A stretch of 64,000 bases of DNA from Providencia alcalifaciens (GCA_025961275.1 JAOQNJ010000001.1:1447353-1511352), one strand, 5' to 3'. Shown: positions 29,196 through 41,169, counted from the first letter of the stretch. A program made the numbers and translations. Notes: generated from the letters alone by a model not told the origin.

Positions 29196-30914
29196 ATGGC
29201 AGACACAATTTTTTTTATTACAATACCGGACTACGCACGAGACTCTTTTTTGAATAACATAAAGGTTAACTATTTAATCATTGTGATTATTGCGCTTTTA
29301 GGCGCTATGATTATTGGACTCAACATCCGCTGGCCCAATACGCAGGATAATCAACTCAATCAAATCATCTCTCGAGGTGAGTTGCGAGTCAGTGCGGTTA
29401 GCTCGCCACTCATTTATCTAGACGAGCAAAAAAATCTGCAGGGTTTTGATTATCAACTCGTGCAAAGTTTCGCCGATTACCTTGGCATTAAACTTATCGT
29501 TACAATTAGACCTACTGTCGAATTACTCTTCAACGACATTGAAAACGAAAAGGCTGATATTGGTGTTGCAGGACTGCTTTATAACAAAGACAGACTGCAA
29601 ACAATGAAAACAGGCCCTAGTTACCTTAATGTCACACAACAATTAGTCTACCGTAAAGGTTCTGTTCGCCCGAAAAACTTTGAGGAGTTAAAGGATAGGC
29701 TTGTTGTCATGGCGGGATCTGCACATGTTAGTACACTTAAATCACTGACGGATAAATACCCTGAACTGGCTTGGGAAGAAACGACTGAATTTACCGCCAA
29801 CCAATTATTAGAAATGGTTGGTGAAGGGCTAATTGACTATACTCTAGAAGATTCTATCTCGGTGGCATTACAACAGCGTATCCATCCAGAAATTGCAGTG
29901 GGATTCGATTTAGTCGATGATCACGCGGTAACTTGGTATATGAAGCGCCTTAACGATGATAGCCTCAATGCCGCCCTGCTTGATTTTTTCAATGTCAGCA
30001 ATGAAACCGATCTCTTAGCAAGACTTGATGAAAAATATTTTAGTCATGTTGAGTCATTCGATTATTTCGATACCATGTCCTTCATTAAAGCTATTAATAA
30101 TAAGCTTCCAAGCTATCAACCTCTATTTGAAAAATATGCTACAGCGCTTGATTGGAAGCTATTAGCCTCCATCGCTTGGCAAGAATCACATTGGGATCCG
30201 CTCGCCACCTCTCCAACCGGTGTTCGGGGATTAATGATGCTAACAAAACCTACTGCTGAAACAATGGGCATAACGGATAGGTTAGATGCTGAAGAAAGTA
30301 TTAAAGGTGGTGCAGCTTACCTAGAATATTTGATGCAGCGCCTCCCCGTTTCTATTGCAGATGATGACCGAATTTGGTTCGCTTTATCAGCTTATAATAT
30401 GGGCTATGGACATATGCAAGATGTCCGTAAATTAACGGAATTACAAGGAGGAGATCCTGACCGATGGCTAGATGTTAAATCAAGGCTTCCACTACTAACC
30501 CAGCCCAAATATTACTCTCAGCTTAACTACGGTTATGCACGCGGCCATGAAGCTTATCGTTATGTTGAAAATATTCGCCGCTACCACCAAAGCTTAGTTG
30601 GCTATTTACAAAATCAAGATAAAAAGCAGCGGGCACTGGCTATTGCTGAGAAGTCACTAATCAAATTTCCACCGACCGAACAAAGCCACGAGGAGGAATA
30701 TAAGGTCGAGCAAAATATAGCGAATAGTCAAAAGGACATAACTGATGAAAAGGAGCTGACTACGGCAACACAGCCAAAAATCAGTCTTAATTATATCCAA
30801 TCGCTCCAATCTCAATACAAGTTTTCAGCATTATCACCATCGCGTGATAAGTTGCCTTTAGGCCAATATTTACTCTCAATTACGCCAGAAAAACATACTC
30901 AAGACAAGAAGTAA
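29196..30914 (+). CDS. mltF: Membrane-bound lytic murein transglycosylase F
   Basis: 572 residues as drawn. An N-terminal hydrophobic anchor (LIIVIIALLGAMIIGLNI) is followed by a periplasmic solute-binding-like domain (ELRVSAVSSPLIYLDEQ to about 300) and a family-1 lytic transglycosylase domain with catalytic E330 in IAWQESHWDP and ALSAYNMGYGH. It cleaves peptidoglycan to 1,6-anhydro products. The ATG at 29196 adds 18 residues before the usual MltF start; a TTG at 29250 (reading NNIKVNYL) may be the real start. The Glu/Lys-rich tail after about 490 is longer than the catalytic fold needs. Divergent from purL, conserved synteny. Confidence 0.93.
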   Translation: MADTIFFITIPDYARDSFLNNIKVNYLIIVIIALLGAMIIGLNIRWPNTQDNQLNQIISRGELRVSAVSSPLIYLDEQKNLQGFDYQLVQSFADYLGIKLIVTIRPTVELLFNDIENEKADIGVAGLLYNKDRLQTMKTGPSYLNVTQQLVYRKGSVRPKNFEELKDRLVVMAGSAHVSTLKSLTDKYPELAWEETTEFTANQLLEMVGEGLIDYTLEDSISVALQQRIHPEIAVGFDLVDDHAVTWYMKRLNDDSLNAALLDFFNVSNETDLLARLDEKYFSHVESFDYFDTMSFIKAINNKLPSYQPLFEKYATALDWKLLASIAWQESHWDPLATSPTGVRGLMMLTKPTAETMGITDRLDAEESIKGGAAYLEYLMQRLPVSIADDDRIWFALSAYNMGYGHMQDVRKLTELQGGDPDRWLDVKSRLPLLTQPKYYSQLNYGYARGHEAYRYVENIRRYHQSLVGYLQNQDKKQRALAIAEKSLIKFPPTEQSHEEEYKVEQNIANSQKDITDEKELTTATQPKISLNYIQSLQSQYKFSALSPSRDKLPLGQYLLSITPEKHTQDKK

Positions 30915-31014
30915 GCTGAACCTATTGAATAAGCACAAAGTCATAAAAATTGCCACCAAAATAAGCCAAGTTGCCGCAAAGAGATATACGACGCTATCCC
31001 AAGCAAAATTTTCA

Positions 31015-31092
31015 TTATTATGTGACTCTGGTAGCTGAAAACGGAACTATAGTGATAATATTCGTATTCAATTTGAAAAATGACGAATATAA
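31015..31092. repeat. Degenerate ERIC-like half element
   Basis: The end TTCAATTTGAAAAATGACGAATATA resembles the ERIC terminus (CAACTTGAAGTATGACGGGTATA), preceded by ATGTGACTCTGGTAGCTGA. Strongly decayed; between mltF and tadA. Confidence 0.35.
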
Positions 31093-31152
31093 ACTGTATT
31101 TTTGATTAGGTAAAAATTAACAAGCTGTTAATCGAGATATTCATGTTAGCTG

Positions 31153-31686
<534 letters not shown>

Positions 31687-31751
31687 TTACCTGCGATTTT
31701 TCATAGATTATCACTAATTGGCAGCGCGACTGCAATTTTAAGGTACCTATG

Positions 31752-32399
31752 TTAATGACTAAATATAGCTAGTTTTGCTGCGAATCCCATAAAGAGAGCC
31801 CCAATAGCGCAATTACCTAACTTTGCTAGCACTTGTTTTTCACGTAAAAAACGTGCAATTAAATAGCCGCTGAAGATGAGTAAACTTAGATAAATAAAGC
31901 TGATAACTTCGAGAATAGACGCGAGTACTAAATACGGTACCCATGCATTAGCGTAATTAAAATCAATAAATTGAATAAAAAACGAGATGAAAAACAGAAT
32001 TGCTTTCGGGTTTGTCAAGCTAAGCACCAAAGCCCGAATAAAGTGTTTTTCTGATTTTACTACCACGGGCTCAGAACCTGAAGTAGGTGATTTTTTTTGA
32101 AAAAAGGTAGCGTAGAGGATTTTGCTCCCTAAATAAAGCAGATATGCTGCGCCTAAATAACGCACAACCATAAATAGGGTTGGAGAAGCATTTATGACTG
32201 ATGCAACGCCAATGAATGAGAGAAAAATCAGTATCGCATCTCCTGTAAGTACGCCTAATACAGCTCGATATCCAGAACGTGTTCCATGAGATGTGCTTGA
32301 TTTTAATACATATAGTGAATTTGGTCCTGGTACTATGATAACTAAAACTACCCCAGCTAAGTACGTCCAGAAACTTAAAACACCAAGATTTTCGAACAT
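31752..32399 (-). CDS. leuE: Leucine efflux protein, LysE/RhtB family
   Basis: 215 residues with about six hydrophobic segments. The LysE signature VPGPNSLYVLK near residue 25, SLTNPKAILFFISFFIQF in the middle and a close overall match to E. coli LeuE/YeaS (MF...GVLxxWTYL, RYLGAxYLLYLGSKILYAT). It exports leucine and related amino acids across the inner membrane. In E. coli leuE is elsewhere, so its place between tadA and yfhL is an accessory or rearranged feature. A divergent unknown gene begins 157 nt away. Confidence 0.85.
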   Translation of the reverse strand: MFENLGVLSFWTYLAGVVLVIIVPGPNSLYVLKSSTSHGTRSGYRAVLGVLTGDAILIFLSFIGVASVINASPTLFMVVRYLGAAYLLYLGSKILYATFFQKKSPTSGSEPVVVKSEKHFIRALVLSLTNPKAILFFISFFIQFIDFNYANAWVPYLVLASILEVISFIYLSLLIFSGYLIARFLREKQVLAKLGNCAIGALFMGFAAKLAIFSH

Positions 32400-32556
32400 G
32401 ATAGGCCCTCTATTTTTTTTAATATTATTACATTTTTTATTATTTTAGAATACTTATAAATATAAATTTATATCATTACTAATTTAACAATAAAGATTAT
32501 TTTCATTTTAATAAAAATAAATATTATGGTGACTCTATTCAAATGAGGAAAATAAC

Positions 32557-33003
32557 ATGGCAATAAAAAAGGTGTTAGTTCAAGAAGGTTCTTTTAGTAA
32601 TTTTTATCCATCTAGTCTTACTTATAATGTTGGAGCGAAAATTTTCTTTTTCGGTTTAGCAGTAAATAAAAAATTCATTATTAATTCAATCAATAGTGAT
32701 GGTAAAATTAATATATCTTCATCTATTGATGATGGGTTTTTAGATGACTTTTATGATTTTTTACAAGTCATTTATGACCCTAATAATGACCAACAATATT
32801 TATACGGTATTAATATCGAAGGTAAAAAGCTTGAATTATTTAAAATACTCTCAACCGGCAAGCTTGAAAGTATAAGGAAATATGATTATACCGCTGGTAG
32901 CATAAAAGCAACAGCTTTTTACATACTAAATGATGAATTACATTATTACTCACAATCTGTACGCAATAATGCTTGGGATATTCATAAATATTCCTCATAT
33001 TAA
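32557..33003 (+). CDS. Hypothetical protein (148 aa)
   Basis: Not recognised. 148 residues, no signal peptide or membrane helix, rich in Tyr, Asp, Asn and Ile with alternating polar and hydrophobic residues (KFIINSINSDGKINISS, QYLYGINIEGKKLELFKIL), as in repeated beta-strand proteins such as propeller blades. GAGG 9 nt before the ATG supports expression. Coding region and flanks are markedly AT-rich, which suggests acquisition. It stands alone between leuE and yfhL. Confidence 0.65.
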   Translation: MAIKKVLVQEGSFSNFYPSSLTYNVGAKIFFFGLAVNKKFIINSINSDGKINISSSIDDGFLDDFYDFLQVIYDPNNDQQYLYGINIEGKKLELFKILSTGKLESIRKYDYTAGSIKATAFYILNDELHYYSQSVRNNAWDIHKYSSY

Positions 33004-33577
33004 GTAACCATAGTTACATTTTAATATTAATTAAAAAAATTATATATGATAGTGTTAATGTTTTTCATATATAGTTTTTTAATAGACTGTGCAATAGGCA
33101 AAGTCTATTCTTTAATCCGTCAGTTTATAGTCTATAATTAATATAAACTTTAATCGAAAACACTTATTACCGATAATGTCAAGTGTTATCTAATAGATGA
33201 ATTACAAATTTAGGGTGGTATTAAATTGGCATTTAATAGAAATTATTTAATCTTATACTTAAAAATAATTTAAATATAATAAACATGTTTTCTCAGTTAA
33301 AAACTAACAAGCTAAACTACCAACATATTAAGTGTTTTAAATTAACACTATCTGTACAATTTTAAGTATACTTAATTTTTTTATTAGAATTCCTTATGTC
33401 ATTAATCAGAAATATAATATTGACTCTTTAAAAATTAAAGTTTCTTACTCAAGATAAATTATCAGCCAAATAATATATGATAAAGATTAAAAAATTTAGT
33501 TTTTAATTTTTTCAATTCAGTGTACAATTTTGCTCCTCTCTTGTAAAAGTCACCTTTTTAGAACTAATATTATCGAT
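33004..33577. other. AT-rich intergenic region (about 570 bp)
   Basis: No gene, RNA or convincing repeat recognised. The region is very AT-rich with many stops in all frames. The yfhL promoter must lie near its right end. Confidence 0.5.
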
Positions 33578-33838
33578 ATGGCGCTATTAATTACTAAAAA
33601 ATGCATTAACTGCGATATGTGTGAGCCTGAATGCCCCAATGACGCAATTTACATGGGCGATGAAATTTACGAAATCGATGCTGACCTCTGTACTGAGTGC
33701 GTTGGCCATTATGATAAGCCGACATGCAAATCAGTCTGCCCTATCACTAATACAATTATCACGGACCCAGAGCATACTGAAACACAAGAACAGTTATGGG
33801 ATAAATTTGTGATGATCCATCATGCTGATAAAATTTAA
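33578..33838 (+). CDS. yfhL: YfhL-type 2[4Fe-4S] ferredoxin
   Basis: 86 residues from the ATG at 33578, the same length as E. coli YfhL. First cluster ligands C9-x2-C12-x2-C15-x3-C19 (CINCDMCEPECP), second cluster C38-x2-C41...C50-x3-C54 (CTECVGHYDKPTCKSVCP) with the insert typical of the Allochromatium-type family. A low-potential electron carrier in the cytosol. An in-frame start 16 codons upstream (33530) is not supported by homology. Convergent with acpS, as in E. coli. Confidence 0.93.
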   Translation: MALLITKKCINCDMCEPECPNDAIYMGDEIYEIDADLCTECVGHYDKPTCKSVCPITNTIITDPEHTETQEQLWDKFVMIHHADKI

Positions 33839-34103
33839 GTTGCGAGTAATAAGCTGTTTTCTATAATGGCAAATAAATAGACGACATCCAGTGTCAAGAT
33901 ACTATGGCTGCGCAAACAAGGAAAGCCAGCTACTCACTATTTTATCACATCTCTAATGTTTTTAGTGATTACTAACCACATTTTAATTATTGCCAGTGCC
34001 AAAATAATTTAAATTTTGCTCTCTGAATACAGTTTCATGTTGCTGATATCTTAACTCAATACCAGCAACTGAATAACAACTTCAGCCCTTAAACTATCGC
34101 ACG

Positions 34104-34490
34104 CTAAACAAGGCTTTCAATAATCACTGTCGCTGCTGCGTAATGACACTCATCCGTAATAGAAACGTGAATATGTGTCACCCCCATTCGCTGAGCAAGC
34201 TTCTCTGCTTCACCGTTCAACGTTAGTAATGGTTTACCCAGTTGATCATTACTCACTTCAAACTGGTTAAATGCTAATCCATTACGAATACCAGTACCTA
34301 AAGCTTTAGCTGTTGCTTCTTTTACTGCAAATCGTTTAGCAAGAAAACGAGCTGGTTGAGATTGCTGCTGATACTGTCTAAATTCATTTTCAGTCAAAAT
34401 TCGTTTTGCCAAACCATCTCCAGTGCGTTTCATCACGCCTTCTATCCGAACAATTTCAACAATATCGGTACCTAGACCTACAATCGCCAT
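34104..34490 (-). CDS. acpS: Holo-[acyl-carrier-protein] synthase
   Basis: 128 residues. Mg-binding residues in [13 protein letters not shown] (D9) and [14 protein letters not shown] (E58). Transfers phosphopantetheine from CoA to apo-ACP, starting fatty acid synthesis. Its ATG overlaps the pdxJ stop by one base (TAATG), so the two are coupled, as in other enteric bacteria. Confidence 0.97.
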   Translation of the reverse strand: MAIVGLGTDIVEIVRIEGVMKRTGDGLAKRILTENEFRQYQQQSQPARFLAKRFAVKEATAKALGTGIRNGLAFNQFEVSNDQLGKPLLTLNGEAEKLAQRMGVTHIHVSITDECHYAAATVIIESLV

Positions 34491-35221
34491 TAGTCACGCG
34501 CTTCCTTGAGTAATTTTTTCATATCAGATACTGCATCAGCTAAACCACTAAAAAGTGCACGACCAATAATGGCATGGCCAATGTTCAGCTCATAAATTTC
34601 AGGTAATACAGCAATACGTTGGACATTATGATAAGTCAAACCATGCCCTGCATTTACCTTTAAACCTTTACCTGCGGCATAAGCCACGCCATCACGGATA
34701 CGACGAAATTCAATTTCTTGTTCTTGTTCTGTTTTTGCATCCGCGTAAGCGCCAGTATGAATTTCAATAAAAGGCGCTCCAGAAGATTGGGCAGCGTCAA
34801 TTTGGGTATGGTCCGCATCAATAAATAAAGAAACTTGAATACCTTCTGCCGCTAGGCGTTTGACTGCATCGGTTATTTTTTGCTGCTGACCAGCAACATC
34901 TAAGCCACCTTCCGTAGTAACTTCTTCCCGTTTCTCAGGTACCAAACAGCAAAACGCAGGTTTAATACGACATGCGATTTCGAGCATTTCTTCCGTCACT
35001 GCCATCTCAAGATTCATTCGTGTTTGAATTGTTTCTTTTAGCAGTCCGATATCTCTATCTGTAATATGACGTCGATCTTCACGCAAATGCACCGTTATGC
35101 CATCAGCACCTGCTTGCTCTGCAACAAATGCTGCTTGTACAGGATCAGGATACTGAGTTCCCCGCGCATTTCTTACAGTTGCAATATGATCGATGTTCAC
35201 ACCTAATAAAAGCTCAGCCAT
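34490..35221 (-). CDS. pdxJ: Pyridoxine 5'-phosphate synthase
   Basis: 243 residues, a TIM-barrel enzyme. Start [21 protein letters not shown], general base Glu in [11 protein letters not shown], phosphate-site residues in [12 protein letters not shown] and [14 protein letters not shown]. Condenses 1-deoxyxylulose 5-phosphate with 3-amino-2-oxopropyl phosphate, the last ring-forming step of vitamin B6 synthesis. Upstream of and overlapping acpS. 218 nt separate it from recO, with no gene seen there. Confidence 0.97.
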   Translation of the reverse strand: MAELLLGVNIDHIATVRNARGTQYPDPVQAAFVAEQAGADGITVHLREDRRHITDRDIGLLKETIQTRMNLEMAVTEEMLEIACRIKPAFCCLVPEKREEVTTEGGLDVAGQQQKITDAVKRLAAEGIQVSLFIDADHTQIDAAQSSGAPFIEIHTGAYADAKTEQEQEIEFRRIRDGVAYAAGKGLKVNAGHGLTYHNVQRIAVLPEIYELNIGHAIIGRALFSGLADAVSDMKKLLKEARD

Positions 35222-35439
35222 TTTTCACTCCCATAATAAATACAGTCAAGTATGCTTTGATCCCCTTATCCTACTGCAATTTAATATTTTGTGGGAAAAA
35301 ATCTCTATCGCTTCGAGCATCTAGTCAAATTTTGGTTCATTTTTCAGCGGTCTTATTAATTTTTGGGAAGGGACTCGTAAAATTAGGGAATAAAGCAGAA
35401 CTAGCCTTGAATTATTAGCCATAAAAAGCCAGACTAATA

Positions 35440-36168
35440 TCAAGATTTAGGTATTTTATTCGCAGAGGGTAACGTAAATTGCCTAAAAAGCTCACGGCTT
35501 TTTAATGGCTTTCCACCCAAGTAGGGTTTTAAAGCAATTCGGGTAAAACGCTTAGCAGCCTTTAGAGTATCACTGTCTGGAAATTCACGAGCAGCAAGCG
35601 CTTTGAGCTGTAATCCTGTAAAACTTAATTGGTCGAGGACTAAACTACCGATAAAACCTTTCTCTTCACGGTAACGGTAAGTCATAGTATCAGCAACTGG
35701 CTCACTACTTCCTGCACAATGTAGAAAATCCACACCATAACCAAGATAGGACAGTAAGGCTAACTCAAATTGACGTAAAGCTGCTTCTGGCGTTTGTTCG
35801 CTCGCAGCAAGTAACTGTAAACAAGTGAGGTAATCAAAAAATAGCGCGGAATAAGGTGTACCAAACTCAATCACTCGTGTGACAAGTTCATTGAGATAGA
35901 GTCCACTATAAAGCACTGTTCCGCTTAATGGGAGAGAAAGAGATATGGGATCAGCATTGATTAACGTTTTGATTTCTCCTTTGCCACCCCAACGGATAAG
36001 CAAAGGAGTAAAGGGTTGCAAACACCCCCTAAGTGGTGAACGGTTTCGGCGAGCACCTTTTGCAAGTAAGCGTATCTTTCCTTCACCTTCAGTAAAAAAA
36101 TCAATTAATAAACTGGTTTCACTAAAGGGTCTAGAATGGAGTACAAATGCACGTTGCCAACCACTCAC
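35440..36168 (-). CDS. recO: DNA repair protein RecO
   Basis: 242 residues. N-terminal OB fold ([33 protein letters not shown]) and helical C-terminal part with [20 protein letters not shown]. Works with RecR to load RecA on SSB-covered single strands and anneals complementary strands. Starts 11 nt after era in the rnc-era-recO operon. Confidence 0.97.
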   Translation of the reverse strand: MSGWQRAFVLHSRPFSETSLLIDFFTEGEGKIRLLAKGARRNRSPLRGCLQPFTPLLIRWGGKGEIKTLINADPISLSLPLSGTVLYSGLYLNELVTRVIEFGTPYSALFFDYLTCLQLLAASEQTPEAALRQFELALLSYLGYGVDFLHCAGSSEPVADTMTYRYREEKGFIGSLVLDQLSFTGLQLKALAAREFPDSDTLKAAKRFTRIALKPYLGGKPLKSRELFRQFTLPSANKIPKS

Positions 36169-36179
36169 AATATCACCGG

Positions 36180-37088
36180 TTATTTTAGGTCGTCGGTATA
36201 GCCTAAGCTGCGTAAAGCACGTTCGTCATCAGCCCAGCCAGCTTTAACTTTAACCCAGAGTTCAAGATGCACTTTGTTTTCAAACAGCTTTTCCATATCA
36301 AGACGAGCTTCTGTACCAATCGTTTTGAGTTTGCTACCTTTGTTACCAATGACCATTTTCTTTTGGCCTTCACGCTCGACTAGAATGAGGGCATTGAGAT
36401 GATACATCCCATTTTCCATCACTTTAAATTGTTCAATTTCAACAGTGACTGAATAAGGCAATTCCTCACCCAAGAAACGCATCAGTTTTTCACGGATAAT
36501 TTCTGATGCCATAAAACGCTGTGAGCGATCAGTAATATAGTCATCAGGGAAATGATGGTCTGCTTCCGGAATATGCTGTTTAACAATCTTAGCGATAGTG
36601 TCAACACCAGTGCCTTTCTCCGCGCTGATTGGTACAACATCGAGAAAATTCATTTGCTGGCTAATAAAACCGATGTGCGGTAGCAAAATAGTTTTATCAA
36701 TGACATTATCAATTTTATTGATAGCTAAAATAACAGGACAACGAAGGGTTTTCAGCTTATTGAGTATCATCTCATCATCGGCTGTCCAATTTGTACCTTC
36801 AACGACAAAAATAACGAGTTCGACATCACCAATTGAACTCGATGCCGCTTTGTTCATCAGGCGGTTTATAGCACGCTTTTCTTCAATATGAAGACCTGGA
36901 GTATCGACATAGATGATTTGGTATTCATCTTTTGTGTCTATCCCCATAATGCGATGGCGTGTTGTCTGCGGCTTTCTCGACGTAATTGAAACTTTTTGCC
37001 CCAGTAGCTGATTTAACAGCGTTGATTTACCAACGTTTGGTCGCCCAACAATAGCTACAAAGCCACAGTGGGGTTGTTTTTCACTCAT
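36180..37088 (-). CDS. era: GTPase Era
   Basis: 302 residues. GTPase motifs [10 protein letters not shown] (G1), TTRHRIMG (G2), DTPG (G3), NKID (G4) and SAEKG (G5), followed by a C-terminal KH domain ([13 protein letters not shown]). Era binds the 3' end of 16S rRNA and helps 30S maturation. Its start overlaps the rnc stop by four bases (ATGA), so translation is coupled. Confidence 0.98.
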   Translation of the reverse strand: MSEKQPHCGFVAIVGRPNVGKSTLLNQLLGQKVSITSRKPQTTRHRIMGIDTKDEYQIIYVDTPGLHIEEKRAINRLMNKAASSSIGDVELVIFVVEGTNWTADDEMILNKLKTLRCPVILAINKIDNVIDKTILLPHIGFISQQMNFLDVVPISAEKGTGVDTIAKIVKQHIPEADHHFPDDYITDRSQRFMASEIIREKLMRFLGEELPYSVTVEIEQFKVMENGMYHLNALILVEREGQKKMVIGNKGSKLKTIGTEARLDMEKLFENKVHLELWVKVKAGWADDERALRSLGYTDDLK

Positions 37089-37765
37089 TCAATCTCCAAA
37101 ATTTTCAATGCTTGTTCTGCAGCGGCTTGTTCAGCTTTACGACGACTTGATCCAACACCATTTATTGGTTGCTCAATACCACTGACTTGGCAGTGGATCG
37201 TAAATTCCTGATCATGAGCCTCTCCTTTAACCAAAACTACAATATAATTAGGTAAAGGCAAATGACGCCCCTGTAGATATTCTTGTAATCTCGTTTTCGG
37301 GTCTTTTTGTTTATCGCCCGGGCTAATTTCATCTAGCCTAGTTTGATACCAATTTAGAATAATTCTTTCTATTGTTTGGATATCACTATCGAGAAAAATA
37401 CCGCCGATAAGTGCTTCCACTGTATCAGCAAGTATAGATTCGCGGCGAAAGCCGCCACTTTTTAATTCACCTGGTCCTAAGCGTAAGCATTCACCAAGTT
37501 CAAACTCTCGAGCAATTTCCGCTAATGTATTTCCACGAACGAGCGTTGCTCTCATTCGACTCATATCCCCTTCATCCACTTTAGGGAATCGATGATACAA
37601 ATCATTTGCAATAACAAAACTTAAAATAGAATCCCCTAGGAATTCTAAGCGTTCATTATGTTTGCTATTTGCACTTCTATGTGTAAGTGCTTGGATCAAA
37701 AGGTCATATTGATTAAACTTATAACCTGTTTTACGTTGTAATTGCTCAAGTAAAGAGGGGTTCAT
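37085..37765 (-). CDS. rnc: Ribonuclease III
   Basis: 226 residues from the ATG at 37765, the exact length of E. coli RNase III; an in-frame start 21 codons upstream is not supported by homology. Catalytic signature [14 protein letters not shown] with acidic residues, [14 protein letters not shown], and a C-terminal dsRNA-binding domain ([13 protein letters not shown] to the end). Cuts double-stranded RNA in rRNA processing and mRNA decay. First gene of rnc-era-recO. Confidence 0.98.
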   Translation of the reverse strand: MNPSLLEQLQRKTGYKFNQYDLLIQALTHRSANSKHNERLEFLGDSILSFVIANDLYHRFPKVDEGDMSRMRATLVRGNTLAEIAREFELGECLRLGPGELKSGGFRRESILADTVEALIGGIFLDSDIQTIERIILNWYQTRLDEISPGDKQKDPKTRLQEYLQGRHLPLPNYIVVLVKGEAHDQEFTIHCQVSGIEQPINGVGSSRRKAEQAAAEQALKILEIE

Positions 37766-38000
37766 GCGCGTCCAACCATTTCTCTGATTGACAAAAAAAG
37801 CACACGCAACAGACCTGTAAATGTACAAAACTGTTGCGTTTGCACTGACTCCTAATGCTTTTATCCTTAGTTATGTATAGCTATTTTGCACCAAATACAT
37901 AGCTAAATTGCATCTATAATGACTAAGGGGATGAGTTAGGAAGCCAATAAATATTAATTAAAATATATTGTACACTGAGAAAAATAATAATGCTTCGGTT

Positions 38001-38088
38001 TATACCCAAAATAATTCGAGTAGCATGTAAGCGGCAAACTAAGGTATCCCGAGGATCATAGTAAATCACGTCACTCGAATTACAGGTT
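38001..38088. repeat. Internally deleted ERIC element
   Basis: TATACCCAAAATAATTCGAG at the left matches an ERIC end, the centre has GGTATCCCGAGGATCATAG, and the right side ends CGTCACTCGAATTACAG. It looks like an ERIC that lost its right third; in the rnc-lepB gap. Confidence 0.5.
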
Positions 38089-38132
38089 TTTCCTGCTAAT
38101 GCAGCAAATGACAACTGGAATTAGGAAGAGTA

Positions 38133-38162
38133 TATACGGGTTTTCATACAAAAACCCGTATA
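38133..38162 (-). terminator. Hairpin after lepB
   Basis: Perfect 12-bp stem TATACGGGTTTT (38133-38144) / AAAACCCGTATA (38151-38162), 6-nt loop, 7 nt beyond the lepB stop. Likely the end of the lepA-lepB transcript. Confidence 0.65.
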
Positions 38163-38169
38163 TTCATGA

Positions 38170-39141
38170 CTATGAGCCTAATGGCCCAATGCGGCTAAAG
38201 CGAATACCTGTTGGCCACTCATTTTCTTGTTTATCTAGACTTAACCAAATAAACACAGCACGACCAACTAAATTTTCTTCAGGAACAAAGCCCCACATTC
38301 GGCTATCGGAACTGTTATCCCGGTTATCACCCATCATGAAGTAATGTTTTTCAGGCACGATCCACTCGTTAGAAGGCATATTAGGCTGAACATAACGAGA
38401 TTCTGTTAATGCTTGACGAATAATCAAAATCTGGTGTTCTACCGTGTCCAATTTCTCACTTCTTTGATATTGGCGTAATGCATTGCTAGGCACAGATTCA
38501 TCGAGCGGGATCTCATAGTTGCCTTTTTGGTTTTCAACCATAGAATCCACATTAAAAAACATTGTCCATTCACTTGGTGCTAGAGGGCCATAAGTAATCG
38601 GAAGTTGTTGCGTACAGTTGTTGTCCGCGCAATTCGGATAAATAGTTAGCTCTTTAGCATTTGGGTTATAAACAATTTTATCGCCTGGCAAACCAATAAC
38701 ACGCTTCACAAAATCAACACTAGGATCTTTAGGGTATTTAAATACCGCAACATCACCACGGGCTGGTTTACCCGTTTTAATTAGCGTCGTTTGGGTAATA
38801 GGATCTTTCAACCCATACGCAAATTTCTCAACCAACATAAAATCCCCAACCAATAATGTTGGCATCATTGACCCTGAAGGGATTTGAAATGGTTCATAAA
38901 TAAATGAGCGAACTACCAGTACAATCGCTAATACTGGAAAAATTGAAGATCCAGTTTCAACCCATGATGGACGTTGTACAACTTTGTCCATTTCATCTTG
39001 GGTCAAAGAGCCTTGGCTCACTTCCTGTATCTGTTTTAGCTTTTTTTTCCGCTCAGGCGAAAATTTAAAGCGATCTAAGCACCAAATAATCCCAGTAATC
39101 AATGTTGCCAGAGTTAGGATCAAGGCAAAGGTGTTAGCCAT
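38170..39141 (-). CDS. lepB: Signal peptidase I
   Basis: 323 residues. Two N-terminal hydrophobic segments (about 4-22 and 63-80), nucleophile S91 in IPSGSMMPTLLVGD and general base K146 in SVDFVKRVIG, at the same numbers as in E. coli LepB; box E GDNRDNSSDSR follows. It removes signal peptides of exported proteins on the periplasmic face of the inner membrane. Lies 17 nt after lepA in one operon. Confidence 0.98.
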   Translation of the reverse strand: MANTFALILTLATLITGIIWCLDRFKFSPERKKKLKQIQEVSQGSLTQDEMDKVVQRPSWVETGSSIFPVLAIVLVVRSFIYEPFQIPSGSMMPTLLVGDFMLVEKFAYGLKDPITQTTLIKTGKPARGDVAVFKYPKDPSVDFVKRVIGLPGDKIVYNPNAKELTIYPNCADNNCTQQLPITYGPLAPSEWTMFFNVDSMVENQKGNYEIPLDESVPSNALRQYQRSEKLDTVEHQILIIRQALTESRYVQPNMPSNEWIVPEKHYFMMGDNRDNSSDSRMWGFVPEENLVGRAVFIWLSLDKQENEWPTGIRFSRIGPLGS

Positions 39142-39158
39142 TGAGACTCCTTGTAATA

Positions 39159-40961
39159 TTAGTTGTCTTTACCAACATGCAAAATAGCAAGGAACGCTTC
39201 TTGAGGTAACTCAACATTACCCACTTGCTTCATACGTTTCTTACCATCCTTTTGCTTCTGCAACAGTTTTTTCTTACGGCTAACGTCACCGCCATAACAC
39301 TTGGCTAGTACGTTTTTACGCAATTGTTTCACTGTAGAACGAGCAATAATGTGGTTCCCTATCGCTGCTTGAATCGCAATGTCAAACTGCTGACGAGGGA
39401 TCAACTCTTTCATTTTTTCAACTAATTCACGTCCACGATATTGTGAATTCCCTCGGTGAGTAATCAATGCCAATGCATCAACACGCTCAGCGTTGATCAT
39501 AACATCAACACGAACCATGTCTGAAGGTTGGAAACGTTTAAAAGCGTAATCCAAAGAGGCATAACCACGAGATGTTGATTTCAAACGATCGAAGAAATCT
39601 AAAACCACTTCTGACATTGGGATATCATAGGTCAACGACACTTGGTTACCATGATAGACCATATTTGTCTGAACGCCGCGCTTTTCAATACAAAGTGTAA
39701 TGACATTACCCAAATATTCTTTAGGCATCAGCATATGACATTCAGCAATTGGCTCACGTAGTTCTTCAATATTATTCAGTGGTGGAAGTTTAGCAGGACT
39801 ATCCACATTTATCACTTGACCATCGGTTTGCAGAACTTCATAAACAACCGTTGGTGCCGTTGTGATCAAGTCTAAATCGTATTCACGTTCTAAACGCTCT
39901 TGAATGATCTCCATGTGAAGTAACCCAAGGAAACCACAACGGAAACCAAAGCCTAGCGCGGTCGAAGTTTCTGGTTCATAGAATAATGAAGCATCATTTA
40001 GGCTCAATTTTCCAAGCGCATCACGGAATGATTCATAATCATCTGAGCTTACTGGGAACAAACCCGCATAGACCTGAGGTTTAACTTTCTTAAAGCCAGG
40101 TAATGCTTTATCTGCTGGGTTACGGGCACCAGTTAAAGTGTCGCCTACAGGTGCACCTGTAATATCTTTAATCGCACAAACTAACCAGCCCACTTCACCA
40201 CAACTTAATGAGTCACGGTCAACTCGTTTTGGTGTAAAAATACCAAGGCGATCTGCATTGTATACCTGCCCGGTACTCATAACCTTAATTTTGTCACCTT
40301 TACGTAAGGTACCGTTTTTAATACGGATAAGTGATACAACACCCAAATAGTTGTCAAACCAAGAGTCAATGATCAGTGCTTGCAGAGGTGCATCTATATC
40401 ACCTTGCGGCGCAGGAACTAATTGAACTAAACGTTCAATGACATCTTGAACACCAACTCCTGTTTTTGCAGAACAACGAACGGCATCATGAGCATCAATA
40501 CCCACGATATCTTCAATTTCGTCTGCAACGCGTTCAGGATCAGCAGCAGGCAAGTCAATTTTGTTAAGAACTGGAACAACTTCTAAATTCATTTCCATTG
40601 CGGTATAGCAGTTAGCAAGTGTTTGAGCTTCAACCCCCTGCCCCGCATCAACAACCAGTAAAGCGCCTTCACAAGCCGCTAAAGAGCGTGATACTTCATA
40701 TGAGAAGTCAACGTGACCTGGAGTATCGATAAAATTAAGCTGGTAAGTCTCACCATCAGCGGCTTTATAATCAAGCGTTACGCTTTGAGCCTTGATTGTA
40801 ATTCCTCGCTCACGTTCTAAATCCATAGAATCAAGAACCTGGGACTCCATCTCTCTATCCGTTAAACCACCACAAATCTGAATAATACGGTCAGACAGTG
40901 TGGATTTACCATGGTCGATGTGAGCAATGATAGAAAAGTTTCTTATGTTATTGATTTTCAA
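39159..40961 (-). CDS. lepA: Elongation factor 4 (LepA)
   Basis: 600 residues. GTPase motifs [18 protein letters not shown] and [10 protein letters not shown], then EF-G-like domains II, III and V and the LepA-specific C-terminal domain ([24 protein letters not shown] end). Lacks EF-G domain IV, as is normal. A ribosome-binding GTPase thought to aid translation under stress or initiation. Upstream of lepB as in E. coli. Confidence 0.98.
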   Translation of the reverse strand: MKINNIRNFSIIAHIDHGKSTLSDRIIQICGGLTDREMESQVLDSMDLERERGITIKAQSVTLDYKAADGETYQLNFIDTPGHVDFSYEVSRSLAACEGALLVVDAGQGVEAQTLANCYTAMEMNLEVVPVLNKIDLPAADPERVADEIEDIVGIDAHDAVRCSAKTGVGVQDVIERLVQLVPAPQGDIDAPLQALIIDSWFDNYLGVVSLIRIKNGTLRKGDKIKVMSTGQVYNADRLGIFTPKRVDRDSLSCGEVGWLVCAIKDITGAPVGDTLTGARNPADKALPGFKKVKPQVYAGLFPVSSDDYESFRDALGKLSLNDASLFYEPETSTALGFGFRCGFLGLLHMEIIQERLEREYDLDLITTAPTVVYEVLQTDGQVINVDSPAKLPPLNNIEELREPIAECHMLMPKEYLGNVITLCIEKRGVQTNMVYHGNQVSLTYDIPMSEVVLDFFDRLKSTSRGYASLDYAFKRFQPSDMVRVDVMINAERVDALALITHRGNSQYRGRELVEKMKELIPRQQFDIAIQAAIGNHIIARSTVKQLRKNVLAKCYGGDVSRKKKLLQKQKDGKKRMKQVGNVELPQEAFLAILHVGKDN

Positions 40962-41169
40962 GGTAATATCTTCTTTTAAATTGCCTACAACATCAGCTCT
41001 GCATAAATATTCGCTACAGAACTAAAATGCTATGATTATCACAGGATTGCTAATTAGCTGCATTTTACATAGAAGATCCCACTAACACAAAGATTCAATG
41101 TAAAACAACTGTAAACTACTCAGGCATGCGCACGAGAAGCCTGACGATTTATCTCTAAACAAAATGAAA

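Noticed and set aside
37766-37828. N-terminal extension of RNase III
   Set aside because: E. coli and other RNase III proteins start at the internal Met (37765); the extra 21 codons have no homology.
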